DNA of 33,649 bases from Mycobacterium sp. (GCA_020438865.1 JAGQTU010000044.1:1-33649), one strand, 5' to 3'; numbered from the stretch's first letter, positions 8,990 to 18,366 are shown. The notes: a model not told the origin generated them from the letters alone. Made by a program: numbers and translations.

Positions 8990-10257
8990 CGCTGCGCGGC
9001 GGTGTTGGCCGCGCCCTGGGCTGCGGCCAATGTCGGTGCGACCGGTCGGCGGCCCAGGAACATCTCGTCGAAGTACGGCTTGATCGCCTGGTACCCGGCG
9101 GCGAAGCCGGCCCCGCCCGGTGCCGCGATGCGCGGGCCCCGCAGTACGGCGAAGAACGGTGTGACGTCCACCCCCTTGGCCGACCAGTACTCGAAATACA
9201 CCTTTTGGGCGGCCAGCACCGCGGGGATCGCCGCGCCCTGGCGGCCCACGAACTCGTTGCCGCGCGTGCTGCCCAGCCAGGCCAGCACCTCGCGGACCGC
9301 CGCCGGGTTGCGGGAGGCCGGATTGCCGGCAGCAACAATGCCATTGGTGACGCTCACCCGCCCGGCGGGTCCGGCGGGCAGCATCGCGACGCCCCAGCGG
9401 AAGCCGGCCTGCTGGGCGATCTGGGCGAGGTTGTAGGTGCCAGACTGAAACACCGCCATCCGCCCGGCCAGGAACTGGTTGCGGGAGAAGTCGCCGTTGT
9501 CGTTGGTGTCCGACGCCGGTGGGGACACCCGGTCGGTGTTGATCAGCCCGACCACATAGTCGAATGCGGTGACGGCGCCGGGGTTGTCGAACGCGAACCG
9601 GTCACCGGCGGTGAACACCCCACCGGCCGAACCGATGTAGTTGAGGTAGATGCCCTGCAGGTCGTTGGCGGCGTTGTAACCCCACTGCCGGCCGTGGGTG
9701 AGCCGGACGAGCAGCGGGCGCAGGGTGTCGACCGCGGGGTCGGGGTCCCAGCGGGCGTCGCCGAGCTGGGCGGGGCTGACGCCGTCGGCGGCCAGCAGAT
9801 CGGCGTTGTAGTACAGCGCGATACCGGCGTCGGTGAGTTGCGGCACCCCCCACAGCATGCCGTTGCGGGTGAACTGGCCGACCACCGACGGCTCCCAGCC
9901 CGGTGCGGGATCGACGGGCATCAGCCGGCCGTTGTCGGCGTACTCGGCGAAGTAGGAGTTGTTGATCCAGAAGATGTCGTCGGCGCCGCCGCCGGCGACG
10001 TCGGTGCGCAGGGTGTCGAAGTAGGTCGCGTACGACACCACGTTGACGTGCACCTCGATGTCCGGATGCTCGCGGGTGAACTGCGCGAACGACTCCCGGT
10101 AGGCCGCCGCGACCTGTTGATCCCACAGCCGGACCGTGACGACGGTGCGCCCACCCGGCTGCGCGGTGCGGCCCAGCACTACGGCGGCGGCCACCAGCAC
10201 CAGCGCGACCGCGACCAGCGCGGCCAGCATGCTCGTCGAGAATCGCGGCCGCCTCAT
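8986..10257 (-). CDS. uspC: UspC-like sugar ABC transporter substrate-binding protein
   Basis: Extracytoplasmic solute-binding protein of 423 residues, family 1, which delivers sugars to the UspAB permease; in M. tuberculosis UspC is reported to prefer amino sugars. The N-terminus has a 20-residue hydrophobic helix after MRRPRFS but no lipobox cysteine, so it is probably membrane-anchored rather than lipidated. Mature-part hallmarks are [18 protein letters not shown] at about 40-57, the [20 protein letters not shown] segment (about 90-109), the [16 protein letters not shown] segment (about 146-161) and [16 protein letters not shown] (about 263-278). It is the last gene of the minus-strand usp set, 88 bases after uspB. 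Confidence 0.88.
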   Translation of the reverse strand: MRRPRFSTSMLAALVAVALVLVAAAVVLGRTAQPGGRTVVTVRLWDQQVAAAYRESFAQFTREHPDIEVHVNVVSYATYFDTLRTDVAGGGADDIFWINNSYFAEYADNGRLMPVDPAPGWEPSVVGQFTRNGMLWGVPQLTDAGIALYYNADLLAADGVSPAQLGDARWDPDPAVDTLRPLLVRLTHGRQWGYNAANDLQGIYLNYIGSAGGVFTAGDRFAFDNPGAVTAFDYVVGLINTDRVSPPASDTNDNGDFSRNQFLAGRMAVFQSGTYNLAQIAQQAGFRWGVAMLPAGPAGRVSVTNGIVAAGNPASRNPAAVREVLAWLGSTRGNEFVGRQGAAIPAVLAAQKVYFEYWSAKGVDVTPFFAVLRGPRIAAPGGAGFAAGYQAIKPYFDEMFLGRRPVAPTLAAAQGAANTAAQR

Positions 10258-10345
10258 TTCGGCCCGGCTTTGCCGAGATCGTCACCAGGGTTGCGAAATC
10301 GGCGAATCCACGACCGTGGTGTCGATGTCGATGCGCCGGTGGGGT

Positions 10346-11158
10346 TCATTTCAGCCCGGTCACCACGATCGAGGACACGATGCGGCGCTGGAAGGCCAGG
10401 AACAGCACGATCAACGGGACGATCGCCACCGTGGTCGCCGCCATCACCAGCGTCCACTGCGCGTTGTACTGCGACTGCAGCCCCGCGGTGGCCACCGTCA
10501 ACACCCGCCAGGTGCCCCCGCTGGTGATCACCAGTGGCCACATGAACGAATTCCATTGCGACACAACGGTGATCAACGCAAGCGTTACCAGGATCGGTTT
10601 GCTGGCGGGCAGCACCACGTGCACGATCACGTCCAGGGTGTTCGCCCCGTCCAGGCGTGCGGCGTTGATCAGGTCGCGCGGGATGGCCCGGAAGTACTCG
10701 CGCAGCAGGAAGATCGCGTAGGGCGAGCCGAACATAAACGGCAGGACCAGCGCCCAGAACGTGTTGCGCAGCCCGAGTTCGGCCATCATCAGATAGAGCG
10801 GGACCACCGTCACCGTGGCCGGCACCATCAGCGTCGCGATGTACACCCAGAACAGCACGTCGCGACCGGTGAAGTCCACCTGCGCGAAGGCGTATCCGGC
10901 CAGCACCGAGAACGTTAGCTGGCCCAGCGTGATCATCGCGGTCATCAGTGCGGTCACCGCCAGCGCGCGGCCGAACCCGGCGTCACCGAGGGCGGCGTAG
11001 TTGGCCAGTGTCGGCGGCCGCGGCAGCGAGAGCGGGGTACCGGTCGCGAACTGGCGCGCGGAGGTGACCGACGTCAGCAGCCCGAGGGCGAACGGGACCA
11101 GGGTGATCAGCGCCCCGGCGAGCAGGCAGGCGTAGATGGGGATCGCCCGCCGGGTCAT
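10346..11158 (-). CDS. uspB: UspB-like sugar ABC transporter permease (MalG type)
   Basis: Inner-membrane permease of 270 residues with six predicted helices. The EAA loop that docks the ATPase appears as REYFRAIPRDLINAARLDGA (about 153-172), followed by the family's typical NTLDVIVHVVLPASKP segment. The C-terminus (FQRRIVSSIVVTGLK) is characteristic of MalG/UgpE-type subunits. In M. tuberculosis uspA-uspB-uspC are contiguous; here about 1.07 kb containing a plus-strand hydrolase gene separates uspB from uspA, so uspBC may need its own promoter. No ATPase gene is nearby, as in other mycobacteria, which share an MsiK-like ATPase. Confidence 0.88.
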   Translation of the reverse strand: MTRRAIPIYACLLAGALITLVPFALGLLTSVTSARQFATGTPLSLPRPPTLANYAALGDAGFGRALAVTALMTAMITLGQLTFSVLAGYAFAQVDFTGRDVLFWVYIATLMVPATVTVVPLYLMMAELGLRNTFWALVLPFMFGSPYAIFLLREYFRAIPRDLINAARLDGANTLDVIVHVVLPASKPILVTLALITVVSQWNSFMWPLVITSGGTWRVLTVATAGLQSQYNAQWTLVMAATTVAIVPLIVLFLAFQRRIVSSIVVTGLK

Positions 11159-11325
11159 GAGAGCCGACTCTATCGCGGCGTTGCCGCTGGTGAGTTGTGT
11201 TTTGCTGGTGATGCGGCCAATTGGTTACCAGAATGCAGAAAGAACCAGTCAAGAGCGGTTTCAGCCGGTGTGTAGACTTTGCTGAAACAACAATCATGGA
11301 TTTGCTGAGGGGTCCGGAGGGTGAT

Positions 11326-12843
11326 GTGAAGGCACTGCTGAGGGCCGGTCTGTCGGTCGGATTGACGGCGGCCCTGATCGGGGCGCCGGCGCCCCTGAAA
11401 ACCGCCCACGCCGCGACGACGGCCGAGGTGCGGCTGGCGGCGACCGTGCTCACCCTCGAGGGCGGGCTGGTCGGCCTGCAGCACGTGGTCGCGTTCACCC
11501 AGATGCAGCTCGGTGGCCAATTGTGCGATGCCCCGAACAACTGCCGGTCCGTCAACTACTTCGCCCTTCCGCTCGGCCAGAGGTTCAACGAGATGGGCGC
11601 GGACCGGCTCATCGGAGACATCGCGGCCCTGCCGAACGACGGCACCCCGATCACGCTGTTCGGGCACAGCCAGGGCGGCCAGGTTGTCTACGCGGCGCTG
11701 CGGCGCTGGGCAGCCGACCCGGCCAACGCCCCCGACCCGTCGCGGGTGTCGTGGGTGTCGATCGGCAACCCGGAGAACAACTTCGGCGGCAAGGCCGCCA
11801 CGCCCCTGCCCGCCGACTCGCCGTACCAGGGCACCGAGGTCATCAAGCAGTACGACGGCTGGGCGGACTGGCCCACCGACACAACGAATCTGCTGGCGGT
11901 GGCCAACGCGGCAGTGGGTATGTCCACCACGCATGTGTTCGGCTACTTCAACGTCGACCTCGACGACCCCGACAACATCCGGTACACCCCCGACAAGGCC
12001 GACGGCAGCCCCGGGAACATCACCTACGTCTTCGTCCCCACCAAGGTGCTGCCCCTGGTCTCGCTGACCGGCCCGCTGGTGCCGCTGCTCAATCCGATCC
12101 TCGACCCGATCCTGCGCCCGCGCATCGAGGCGGCATACCACCGGCCGATCGGGCCGGTCCCCGCACCCACGGCCGCGGTGAACCCCGAACCCGTTGTCGC
12201 CCAGGCACAGCCGGCCACCCTCGCCTCAGTAGACGTCGTAGGTGGTGCGCCGCCGGAAGTACAGGTGCTGGACAACGGTGACACCGACCAGAACGACGAA
12301 CAGCGCCAGAGCCATGACCGCGGCCCGGCCTATCGCCGCAGCGCCGAAAGCCTCGGCGTAGATCCGGTGAGCGACCAGGTCGGTGCGACCGGCCGGGCCA
12401 CCACCGGTGAGGGCGTAGACGGTGTCGAAGACCTGAGCGGCGCTGACGACGCCGGTGACGGACACGAAGAACAGGGTGGGCCGCAGCATCGGCAGGGTCA
12501 CGTGCCAGAACCGCTGCCAACCGCTCGCGCCGTCCAGACGAGCGGCGGCCTGAATCTGCGGGGGGATGGCCAGAAGGCCGGCCAGGAAGAACAGCGTCAC
12601 GTACCCGACATTCGTCCACACGGTAACCGCCGAGACAACCGGCAGGGCCAGTCCGGGGTCGCTCAACCACTCGATGCGCCTGCCCAGCAGAGTGCTCAAG
12701 GCGCCGTCGGTGGGAGCCAGGATCCAGCGCCACAACACCGCAACGGCCAGCGGGGAGCACACCCACGGCAGAACGTACAGCGTGCGGAACGCCCCGCTGC
12801 CCGGCAGCCCGCGCGCCAGCAGCGAGGCGGCCAGCAGTCCTAG
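11326..12843 (+). CDS. secreted PE-PPE-domain alpha/beta hydrolase with antisense read-through tail
   Basis: Serine hydrolase of the PE-PPE domain type (cutinase-like esterase fold). The GTG at 11326 is chosen because it follows a GGAGGG Shine-Dalgarno and gives a signal peptide (VKALLRAGLSVGLTAAL then ending near TAHAA); the frame stays open upstream to 11221. The nucleophile elbow is LFGHSQGGQVV with Ser at about residue 115. Further conserved stretches are VSIGNPENNFGG, QYDGWADWPTD (acid region) and THVFGYFNVDLDDP (His region). The recognisable domain ends near base 12225. From there the frame runs about 205 codons antisense through uspA and becomes rich in Gly, Asp, Gln and Arg, which is unlike a protein domain. 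I infer that the native stop was lost at the insertion junction, or that a frameshift exists. The gene interrupts the usp operon. Confidence 0.75.
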   Translation: MKALLRAGLSVGLTAALIGAPAPLKTAHAATTAEVRLAATVLTLEGGLVGLQHVVAFTQMQLGGQLCDAPNNCRSVNYFALPLGQRFNEMGADRLIGDIAALPNDGTPITLFGHSQGGQVVYAALRRWAADPANAPDPSRVSWVSIGNPENNFGGKAATPLPADSPYQGTEVIKQYDGWADWPTDTTNLLAVANAAVGMSTTHVFGYFNVDLDDPDNIRYTPDKADGSPGNITYVFVPTKVLPLVSLTGPLVPLLNPILDPILRPRIEAAYHRPIGPVPAPTAAVNPEPVVAQAQPATLASVDVVGGAPPEVQVLDNGDTDQNDEQRQSHDRGPAYRRSAESLGVDPVSDQVGATGRATTGEGVDGVEDLSGADDAGDGHEEQGGPQHRQGHVPEPLPTARAVQTSGGLNLRGDGQKAGQEEQRHVPDIRPHGNRRDNRQGQSGVAQPLDAPAQQSAQGAVGGSQDPAPQHRNGQRGAHPRQNVQRAERPAARQPARQQRGGQQS

Positions 12844-13107
12844 CGCGATCTGGGCCGGAACCACGATCGCGATGAACAACAAGGTCACCAGCAACGAGTT
12901 GCCGAACGCCGAGTCGGTGAGCACCGACCGCCAGTTCTCCAGTCCCACATAGCGGATGGGGCTCAGCAGATCCCAGCGGTGCAGGCTCAGCCACACCACG
13001 ACGAGCATCGGCAGCAGCAGGAAGCACACCACCCCGAACAGGCTCGGGGCCAGCAGCGCGTACCCCAGCAGGGTCGAGCGGGCGCGCCGGGTGATCACCC
13101 CAGTCAT
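12226..13107 (-). CDS. uspA: UspA-like sugar ABC transporter permease (MalF type)
   Basis: Inner-membrane permease of 293 residues with six hydrophobic segments. The EAA loop is recognisable as PPQIQAAARLDGASGWQRFW (about 181-200). The N-terminus (LGYALLAPSLFGVVCFLLLP) and the GGGPAGRTDLVAHRIYAEAF segment near the C-terminus are typical of UgpA/UspA proteins. The gene appears full-length despite the hydrolase inserted right behind its stop. Its ATG at 13107 lies 29 bases from the divergent tldD start, so the promoters must overlap the coding ends. It is first in the usp order, uspA to uspB to uspC, on the minus strand. Confidence 0.88.
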   Translation of the reverse strand: MTGVITRRARSTLLGYALLAPSLFGVVCFLLLPMLVVVWLSLHRWDLLSPIRYVGLENWRSVLTDSAFGNSLLVTLLFIAIVVPAQIALGLLAASLLARGLPGSGAFRTLYVLPWVCSPLAVAVLWRWILAPTDGALSTLLGRRIEWLSDPGLALPVVSAVTVWTNVGYVTLFFLAGLLAIPPQIQAAARLDGASGWQRFWHVTLPMLRPTLFFVSVTGVVSAAQVFDTVYALTGGGPAGRTDLVAHRIYAEAFGAAAIGRAAVMALALFVVLVGVTVVQHLYFRRRTTYDVY

Positions 13108-13136
13108 TAAAGCCGGTGGCAGCTACGGTGGAGCCC

Positions 13137-14654
13137 GTGACAGCACATGACGTCGATCCCGACTTCATCGCCCTGCCTCGCCACCGGCTGGCCGACGCCG
13201 CGCTGAGCGCCGCGCTGCGGGCCGGCGCCGAGTATGCAGACCTGCGCATTCACGCCATCACCAACGAGGTGGTGCAGCTGCGCGACGGCGAATTGGAGAC
13301 CGCCGTCATCGACCGCGAGATCGGCCTGGCTGTCCGGGTGATCGTCGACGGCACCTGGGGCTTCGCCTCGCACGCCGAGCTGGCCCCGGAGGTCGCGGCC
13401 GAGACGGCGCGCCGGGCGGTCGCGGTGGCCAGGACGCTGGGAGCGCTGAACGCCGAACGCATCGAACTGGCCGCCGAACCGGTCTACGCCGACGCCACCT
13501 GGGTGTCGAGCTACCGGATCGATCCGTTCACCATCTCCACCGCCGACAAGATCGCCCTGCTCGAGGAGTACTCCGGCCGGCTGCTGGCGGCCGACGGGGT
13601 CGACCACGTCTCGGCGATGGTGCACCCGGTCAAGGAGCAGGTCTTCTACGCCGACACGTTCGGCTCGTCGATCACCCAGCAGCGGGTGCGGATGATGCCG
13701 ATGCTGGAGGCGGTGGCCGTCGACGCCGCGGCGGGCAGCTTCGAGTCCATGCGCACACTCGCGCCACCGACCGCCCGGGGCTGGGAGGCGCTGGCCGGCG
13801 ACGAGGTGTGGGACTGGACGGCCGAGCTGGCCGAGCTGCCGACCCTGCTGGCCGAGAAGACCAAGGCGCCCAGCGTCGTCGCCGGGCCCACCGATCTGGT
13901 GATCGACCCGACCAACCTGTGGCTGACCATCCACGAATCCATCGGGCACGCAACCGAATACGACCGCGCGATCGGCTACGAGGCCGCCTACGCCGGGACG
14001 TCGTTCGCCACCCCGGACAAGCTGAACACCATGCGCTACGGCTCCCCGGTGATGAACGTGACCGCCGACCGCACCATCGAATACGGATTGGCGAGCATCG
14101 GTTACGACGACGAGGGGGTGGCGGCGCAGAGCTGGGATCTGGTGCGCGACGGCATCTTCGTCGGCTACCAGCTGGACCGGGTGTTCGCACCGCGGCTGGG
14201 TCAGGCCCGCTCCAACGGCTGCTCCTACGCGGACTCACCGCATCATGTGCCGATCCAGCGGATGGCCAACGTGTCGCTGCAGCCCGGGCGTGCGGACCTG
14301 AGCACCGACGACCTGATCGGCCGGGTCGGCGACGGGATCTACATCGTCGGCGACAAGTCCTGGTCGATCGACATGCAGCGGTACAACTTCCAGTTCACCG
14401 GGCAGCGGTTCTTCCGGATCCGCGACGGCAGGCTCGACGGCCAGCTGCGCGATGTGGCGTATCAGGCCACCACCACCGACTTCTGGAACTCGATGGAAGC
14501 CGTTGGCGGGCAATCGACCTGGCGCCTGGGCGGGGCGTTCAACTGCGGCAAGGCCCAGCCCGGGCAGGTCGCGGCGGTCAGCCACGGCTGCCCGTCGGCA
14601 CTGTTCAGGGGGGTGAACGTCTTGAATACCCGTGAAGAGGCGGGCCACCGATGA
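13137..14654 (+). CDS. tldD: TldD-family metalloprotease subunit
   Basis: Zinc peptidase subunit that pairs with TldE/PmbA; the E. coli pair trims peptides such as microcin B17 precursor and CcdA. The HExxxH zinc site reads IHESIGHATEYDRA, with His266, Glu267 and His271 by the chosen start. The C-terminal cysteine region SHGCPSALFRG, conserved in TldD, is at about 480-490. The GTG at 13137 is preferred (N-terminus TAHDVDPDF), but in-frame GTGs at 13116 and 13128 are possible; the leader is so short that a leaderless message is plausible. It overlaps pmbA by four bases (ATGA), consistent with a stoichiometric complex. The order matches M. tuberculosis Rv2315c-Rv2314c (from memory). Confidence 0.9.
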   Translation: MTAHDVDPDFIALPRHRLADAALSAALRAGAEYADLRIHAITNEVVQLRDGELETAVIDREIGLAVRVIVDGTWGFASHAELAPEVAAETARRAVAVARTLGALNAERIELAAEPVYADATWVSSYRIDPFTISTADKIALLEEYSGRLLAADGVDHVSAMVHPVKEQVFYADTFGSSITQQRVRMMPMLEAVAVDAAAGSFESMRTLAPPTARGWEALAGDEVWDWTAELAELPTLLAEKTKAPSVVAGPTDLVIDPTNLWLTIHESIGHATEYDRAIGYEAAYAGTSFATPDKLNTMRYGSPVMNVTADRTIEYGLASIGYDDEGVAAQSWDLVRDGIFVGYQLDRVFAPRLGQARSNGCSYADSPHHVPIQRMANVSLQPGRADLSTDDLIGRVGDGIYIVGDKSWSIDMQRYNFQFTGQRFFRIRDGRLDGQLRDVAYQATTTDFWNSMEAVGGQSTWRLGGAFNCGKAQPGQVAAVSHGCPSALFRGVNVLNTREEAGHR

Positions 14655-16012
14655 TCCCCGCACAGCAGGTAGTCGAACTCGCTCTGGCTGCCGCTACCGT
14701 GGACGAGACCATCGTCATCGTCACCGACCGCGCCGATGCGTCGCTGCGCTGGGCCGGAAACTCCATGACCACCAACGGCGTGTCGACCACCCGCTCGGTG
14801 ACGGTGATTTCCATTGTCCGCAAGGGCGATACCGCACACACGGGGGCGCTGCGGTCCAGCGAGGTCAACCCGGCGTCGATCGCCGCACTGGTCGCGGCCG
14901 CCGAGCGGGCGGCCCACGCCGCGCCCGAGGCCCGCGACAGCGCGCCACTGCTCACCGGCGCGGGGCTGCCCGACGACTGGAACGAACCGGTCGCCGAAAC
15001 CGGAGCCGAGGCGTTCGCCGATGTCGCCGAGTCGCTCTCGGACGGTTTCGGCCGTACCGACCGGCTGTACGGCTACGCCCACCACCTGGTCGAGACCACG
15101 TTCCTGGCCACCTCGACCGGGGTGCGGAAACGCTTCACCCAGCCGACCGGCACGGTGGAGATCAACGCCAAGCGCGGTGACGCCAGCGCCTGGGCCGGGA
15201 TCAGCACCCCGTGGTTCGTCGACGTCCCGACGGACGTCCTGCTCGACGAATTGTCCATGCGGCTCGGGTGGGCCAAGCGCACCGTCGAGCTGCCCGCCGG
15301 CCGCTACGAGACGTTGATGCCGCCGTCCACCGTGGCCGACATGATGATCTACCTCGGCTGGTCGATGGACGGCCGCGGCGCCCAGGAGGGGCGCAGCGCG
15401 CTCTCGGCGCCCGGCGGCGGCACCCGGGTGGGGGAGAAGCTCACCGAACTGCCGCTGACGCTGTACTCCGATCCGTTCGCGCCAGGGCTCGAGTGCTCGC
15501 CGTTCGTCCATGCCAGCACCGGCTCGGAGCGAGTCTCGCTGTTCGACAACGGGATCGACATCGGCCGGGTGGACTGGATCCGCGACGGCACCATCAACGC
15601 TCTTGCCTACCCCCGCGCCGCCGCAGCCGAGTTCGGCACCACCGCCGCCGTGCCCGCCGACAACCTGCTGATGACCGGCGGCCCGGCCGAGCTGGCCGAC
15701 ATGGTCGCGGCCACCGAGCGCGGACTGCTGCTCACCACGCTGTGGTACATCCGCAACGTCGACCCGACCACGCTGCTGCTGACCGGGCTGACCCGCGACG
15801 GGGTGTACCTCATCGAGGACGGCGAGGTGATCGCGGCGGTCAACAACTTCCGGTTCAACGAGAGCCCGCTGGATCTGCTGCGCCGGGCCAGCGAGGCGGG
15901 CGTCGCCGAGACGACGCTGCCGCGCGAGTGGGGCGACTGGGCGACCCGCGCGGTGATGCCGGCGCTGCGAATCCCCGACTTCCACATGTCCTCGGTCAGC
16001 CAGGCGCAATAA
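14651..16012 (+). CDS. pmbA: PmbA/TldE-family protease subunit
   Basis: Partner of TldD, 453 residues, same fold but without the HExxxH zinc site, as expected for the non-catalytic half of the TldD/E heterodimer. Recognisable features are the N-terminal domain ([19 protein letters not shown]), the [20 protein letters not shown] stretch in the middle, and the C-terminal strand pattern with [20 protein letters not shown] and [12 protein letters not shown]. It starts inside the tldD stop codon (ATGA overlap), which implies translational coupling. The substrate in mycobacteria is unknown. Confidence 0.9.
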   Translation: MIPAQQVVELALAAATVDETIVIVTDRADASLRWAGNSMTTNGVSTTRSVTVISIVRKGDTAHTGALRSSEVNPASIAALVAAAERAAHAAPEARDSAPLLTGAGLPDDWNEPVAETGAEAFADVAESLSDGFGRTDRLYGYAHHLVETTFLATSTGVRKRFTQPTGTVEINAKRGDASAWAGISTPWFVDVPTDVLLDELSMRLGWAKRTVELPAGRYETLMPPSTVADMMIYLGWSMDGRGAQEGRSALSAPGGGTRVGEKLTELPLTLYSDPFAPGLECSPFVHASTGSERVSLFDNGIDIGRVDWIRDGTINALAYPRAAAAEFGTTAAVPADNLLMTGGPAELADMVAATERGLLLTTLWYIRNVDPTTLLLTGLTRDGVYLIEDGEVIAAVNNFRFNESPLDLLRRASEAGVAETTLPREWGDWATRAVMPALRIPDFHMSSVSQAQ

Positions 16013-16020
16013 TCCTCAAG

Positions 16021-16863
16021 ATGGCCGACGATCTCGACGCTCAACTGCAGACGCTGGTGGTCCAGTCGCCGGCCGATTTGGCCCGGCTCGTCGGCCTGGT
16101 CCGTGCGACGTGTGCGTCCGCGCTGTCGTTGCCACCGCTGCCGGCCGAGGCCGAGGTCAGCGCACCCGAGTCGGATACCGAGCAGGTGGTCGCCGCCTTC
16201 GCCGAGCAGCTCAGCGTCGATGTGTCCGCGATCGGCGACGACCAGCGCGCCGCGTTGGGCGCCGCGCTGGGAGCCGCGACCTTCCCCGTGGTGGTGCAGA
16301 TGTTCATCGCGGACTTCCTGCCCCGGGTGCGGGCGGGTCTTGACGCGCTGGGCCTGCCGGTGAGCTGGGTGCCGGACCGTCTCCGGTGGGATCGCGGCAC
16401 CGACGCCACCGACGTGGTGTTCAACGCGCTGTTGCCCGCGGTCGCGCGGCTGCGTGCGCTCGACCCGGTGACCGCCGAGGTGGTGCGACTACGGGGGGCC
16501 GCCCAGCACAACTGCCGGTTGTGCAAGTCCCGGCGGGAGGGCACCGCACTGGACGCCGGCGGTTCGGAGACCCTCTATGGCGACATCGAGCGGTTCGAGG
16601 AGTCGGACCTGCTGACCGAGGCGCAGAAGGCGGCGCTGCGCTACGTCGATGCCCTGATCTGGTCGCCGGCACGGATCGACCCGTCGGTGGCCGCTGGTGT
16701 GCGGGAGCACTTCACCACCGAGCAGGCCCGGGAGCTGACGCTGGATGTGCTGCGCAACGCGAGCAACAAGATCGCGGTCGCGCTCAAGGCCGACGCGCCG
16801 CGAGTGGAGCACGGCACCGAGCGCTACCTCATCGACGCCGAGGGTCAGACGCAGCCCGCCTGA
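16021..16863 (+). CDS. carboxymuconolactone decarboxylase / AhpD-like family protein
   Basis: All-helical protein of 280 residues. The segment [19 protein letters not shown] carries a CxxC pair (Cys165, Cys168), as in AhpD-like peroxidase/adaptor proteins of the carboxymuconolactone decarboxylase superfamily, although a His normally three residues after the second Cys is absent (SRR follows). It is roughly twice the size of a single CMD domain; the N-terminal half may be a second, degenerate helical domain. The ATG at 16021 is eight bases after pmbA, so it probably ends that operon. Its end overlaps the end of the threonine aldolase gene by 19 bases in opposite orientation. A redox role is inferred from the CxxC only. 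Confidence 0.7.
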   Translation: MADDLDAQLQTLVVQSPADLARLVGLVRATCASALSLPPLPAEAEVSAPESDTEQVVAAFAEQLSVDVSAIGDDQRAALGAALGAATFPVVVQMFIADFLPRVRAGLDALGLPVSWVPDRLRWDRGTDATDVVFNALLPAVARLRALDPVTAEVVRLRGAAQHNCRLCKSRREGTALDAGGSETLYGDIERFEESDLLTEAQKAALRYVDALIWSPARIDPSVAAGVREHFTTEQARELTLDVLRNASNKIAVALKADAPRVEHGTERYLIDAEGQTQPA

Positions 16864-17885
16864 ACGATCCCCAGCGCGGCGTCGACGTCGTCGGCGGTGG
16901 TGGCCCACGAGCAGACGAACCGTACCGTCGGCCGCAGCGGGTCCGGAACATGCACGGCGAAGCGCTCCCGCACCGCCTTCAGCGTCGCGGAGGACAGGTC
17001 GACGAACACCTCGTTGGCCTCGGTGGGGGAAGGGATCCGCAGGCCAAGGGCGCTGAGCCCGGCGCTGAGTCGGCCAGCCATGGTGTTGGCGTGCCGGGCT
17101 AGCTCCAGCCAGGTGCCGCCGGACAGCAGCGCCTCGAACTGAGCCGAGACGTAGCGGTGCTTGCTGGCCAGGTGACCGATCTGCTTCTGGACGAACTCGA
17201 TGCCGGTGAAGTGCTCGGGGCGGCGGACCAGCAGGGCATCGCCGAACAGCATGCCGTTCTTGGTCCCACCTACCGTGACGACGTCGGCGTCGCCAATCGC
17301 TTCCGCGGGCGTAACGCTCAGCGCGGCAACGGCATTGGCCAGCCGCGCACCGTCGACGTGGACGAGCAGATCGAGCTCGTGTGCGTGGTCGACGAGCTTT
17401 GCGATCGCCGAGGGCTGCCACACCCGGCCGTTCTCGGTGGATTGCGTGATGCTGACGATCCGGGGTTGCGAATGATGGACCTCCCCGCGTCGCACGACCG
17501 CCCGATCCAGCGCTGCCGGGTCGATGAAGCCGTCCTCGCTGGGCAGTGGGGTGAGCGTGGCGCCGGACAGCCGCACCGGTCCACCGGCCTCGTCGAGCAG
17601 CGAGTGCGCGATGTCGCTGCACAGGATCTCCTGCCACGGGCGCACCGCCGCGCTCAGCGCGATGATGTTCGCGCCGGTGCCGGTGAACGCGAACAGCACT
17701 TCGGCCTGCGGGCTGTCGAACACCGCGCGGATGCGGTCGGCCGCGCGTCGGGTGATCGGGTCGGCGCCGTAGGACGGGGCCGGGCTTTCATTGGCTGCCG
17801 CGATGGCCGCCAGCGCCGTTGGGTGTGCGGGGGCGGCATTGTCGGAGGCGAACGCGGCGGACACGGCATCGGGCACGTTCGTCAT
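16845..17885 (-). CDS. low-specificity L-threonine aldolase (PLP enzyme)
   Basis: PLP-dependent beta-eliminating lyase that cleaves L-threonine or allo-threonine to glycine and acetaldehyde. The N-terminus [11 protein letters not shown] matches the family's FASDNxAxxHP signature. The phosphate-binding segment is [12 protein letters not shown], the pyridine-ring Asp lies in [10 protein letters not shown] (about 178), and the Schiff-base lysine is in TVGGTKNG (Lys209 with the chosen start). The ATG at 17885 is chosen because it gives the usual 346-residue length and N-terminus; the frame is open to an ATG at 17951, which would add 22 residues of uncertain value. The start lies about 85 bases from the tRNA gene, read in the opposite direction. 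Confidence 0.85.
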   Translation of the reverse strand: MTNVPDAVSAAFASDNAAPAHPTALAAIAAANESPAPSYGADPITRRAADRIRAVFDSPQAEVLFAFTGTGANIIALSAAVRPWQEILCSDIAHSLLDEAGGPVRLSGATLTPLPSEDGFIDPAALDRAVVRRGEVHHSQPRIVSITQSTENGRVWQPSAIAKLVDHAHELDLLVHVDGARLANAVAALSVTPAEAIGDADVVTVGGTKNGMLFGDALLVRRPEHFTGIEFVQKQIGHLASKHRYVSAQFEALLSGGTWLELARHANTMAGRLSAGLSALGLRIPSPTEANEVFVDLSSATLKAVRERFAVHVPDPLRPTVRFVCSWATTADDVDAALGIVQAGCV

Positions 17886-17969
17886 GATGTCACCGGATGC
17901 GGCGTCCCCGCCCAGCAGAAATACCGTTCGGCCGGTTCGACGTGCGACCATGGTGGCCGCTATACCCCA

Positions 17970-18043
17970 GGGGCGGTAGCTCAGTTGGTTAGAGCCGCGG
18001 ACTCATAATCCGTAGGTCGCGGGTTCAAGTCCCGCCCGCCCCA
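17970..18043 (+). tRNA. tRNA with CAT anticodon (tRNA-Met, or Ile2)
   Basis: A complete cloverleaf can be drawn. Acceptor GGGGCGG (17970-17976) pairs with CCGCCCC (18036-18042), with discriminator A at 18043. The anticodon stem is GCGGA/TCCGT around loop CTCATAA with anticodon CAT. The T stem is GCGGG/CCCGC around TTCAAGT. CC follows but no A, so CCA is not fully encoded. Elongator Met and the lysidine-modified Ile2 tRNA share this anticodon; I favour Met. The 3' portion is the attachment site of the integrated element. Confidence 0.92.
17999..18041 (+). repeat. attL core (43-bp direct repeat, copy 1)
   Basis: Starts with GGACTCATAATCC in the tRNA anticodon arm and ends with CCCGCCCGCCC in the acceptor. 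It is identical over 43 bases to 31136-31178; the flanks differ on both sides (GCCGC before it here, AAAAA before the other copy). Recombination at this site leaves the tRNA intact because the element supplies the 3' end. Confidence 0.92.
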
Positions 18044-18049
18044 CCTTGT

Positions 18050-18070
18050 AAGGCCTGATCAGGCCTTTTT
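18050..18070 (+). terminator. intrinsic terminator after the tRNA
   Basis: Palindrome AAGGCCTGATCAGGCCTT followed by a short T run (TTTTT in all). It lies seven bases beyond the tRNA and inside the element, so the element brings a terminator for the tRNA transcript. Confidence 0.75.
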
Positions 18071-18100
18071 GCCCGATCCAGCCGACCCTCGTAGCCAGCG

Positions 18101-18122
18101 TCACCCCGGCGTCACCCCGGCG
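18101..18122 (+). repeat. integrase arm-type sites, left end (two 11-bp units)
   Basis: Two tandem copies of TCACCCCGGCG, 60 bases inside attL. Exactly the same double unit in the same orientation occurs at 30984-31005, 130 bases inside attR. A short repeat confined to the two ends of a tyrosine-integrase element is what P-arm binding sites look like; the role is inferred. Confidence 0.7.
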
Positions 18123-18230
18123 GTCGCGGGGCGCGCGGCGTGACGTCCGATACCCCCACCTTGCTGTTGCTCGACACGGGTGCTACATCTTTTCTGCAAT
18201 TCCACTGCAAAAGTTCTGTAGTTAGTAGTG

Positions 18231-18290
18231 CATCAACTACGACATCAAATCCGGCATGAGGTTGCGCATGAGATCGGGTATCAGGTAGTG
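18231..18290 (+). repeat. five imperfect 12-bp tandem repeats
   Basis: Five consecutive 12-base units start at 18231, 18243, 18255, 18267 and 18279. They begin CATCAA, CATCAA, CATGAG, CATGAG and TATCAG, and A, T, A and T are fixed at positions 2, 3, 5 and 8. They sit 77 bases before the ParB-like gene. They could be protein-binding iterons (ParB-like, excisionase or integrase), or the coding part of a 30-codon ORF (GTG at 18228, TAG at 18318-18320) whose peptide repeats a His-Gln/Glu-hydrophobic-Arg pattern every four residues. Confidence 0.65.
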
Positions 18291-18291
18291 T
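18262..18291 (+). promoter_or_regulatory. candidate promoter of the ParB-like gene
   Basis: TTGCGC (18262-18267) and TAGTGT (18286-18291) are separated by 18 bases, close to a SigA-type promoter, and overlap the last 12-bp repeats. The rest of the 320-bp space between the tRNA and the gene at 18367 holds the terminator, the arm sites and the repeats described separately. The promoter is inferred from spacing alone. Confidence 0.3.
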
Positions 18292-18366
18292 CTGAATTGC
18301 GCCACTTCCCCCGCCGCTAGGCAAATCCCCCCGGCGCACCGAGAAAAGAAGAAAGAGGTGGCCATC

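Noticed and set aside
8242-10527. 761-codon plus frame across ecfT and uspC
   Set aside because: Low-complexity antisense frame spanning two well-supported genes on other frames; no domain or start signal.
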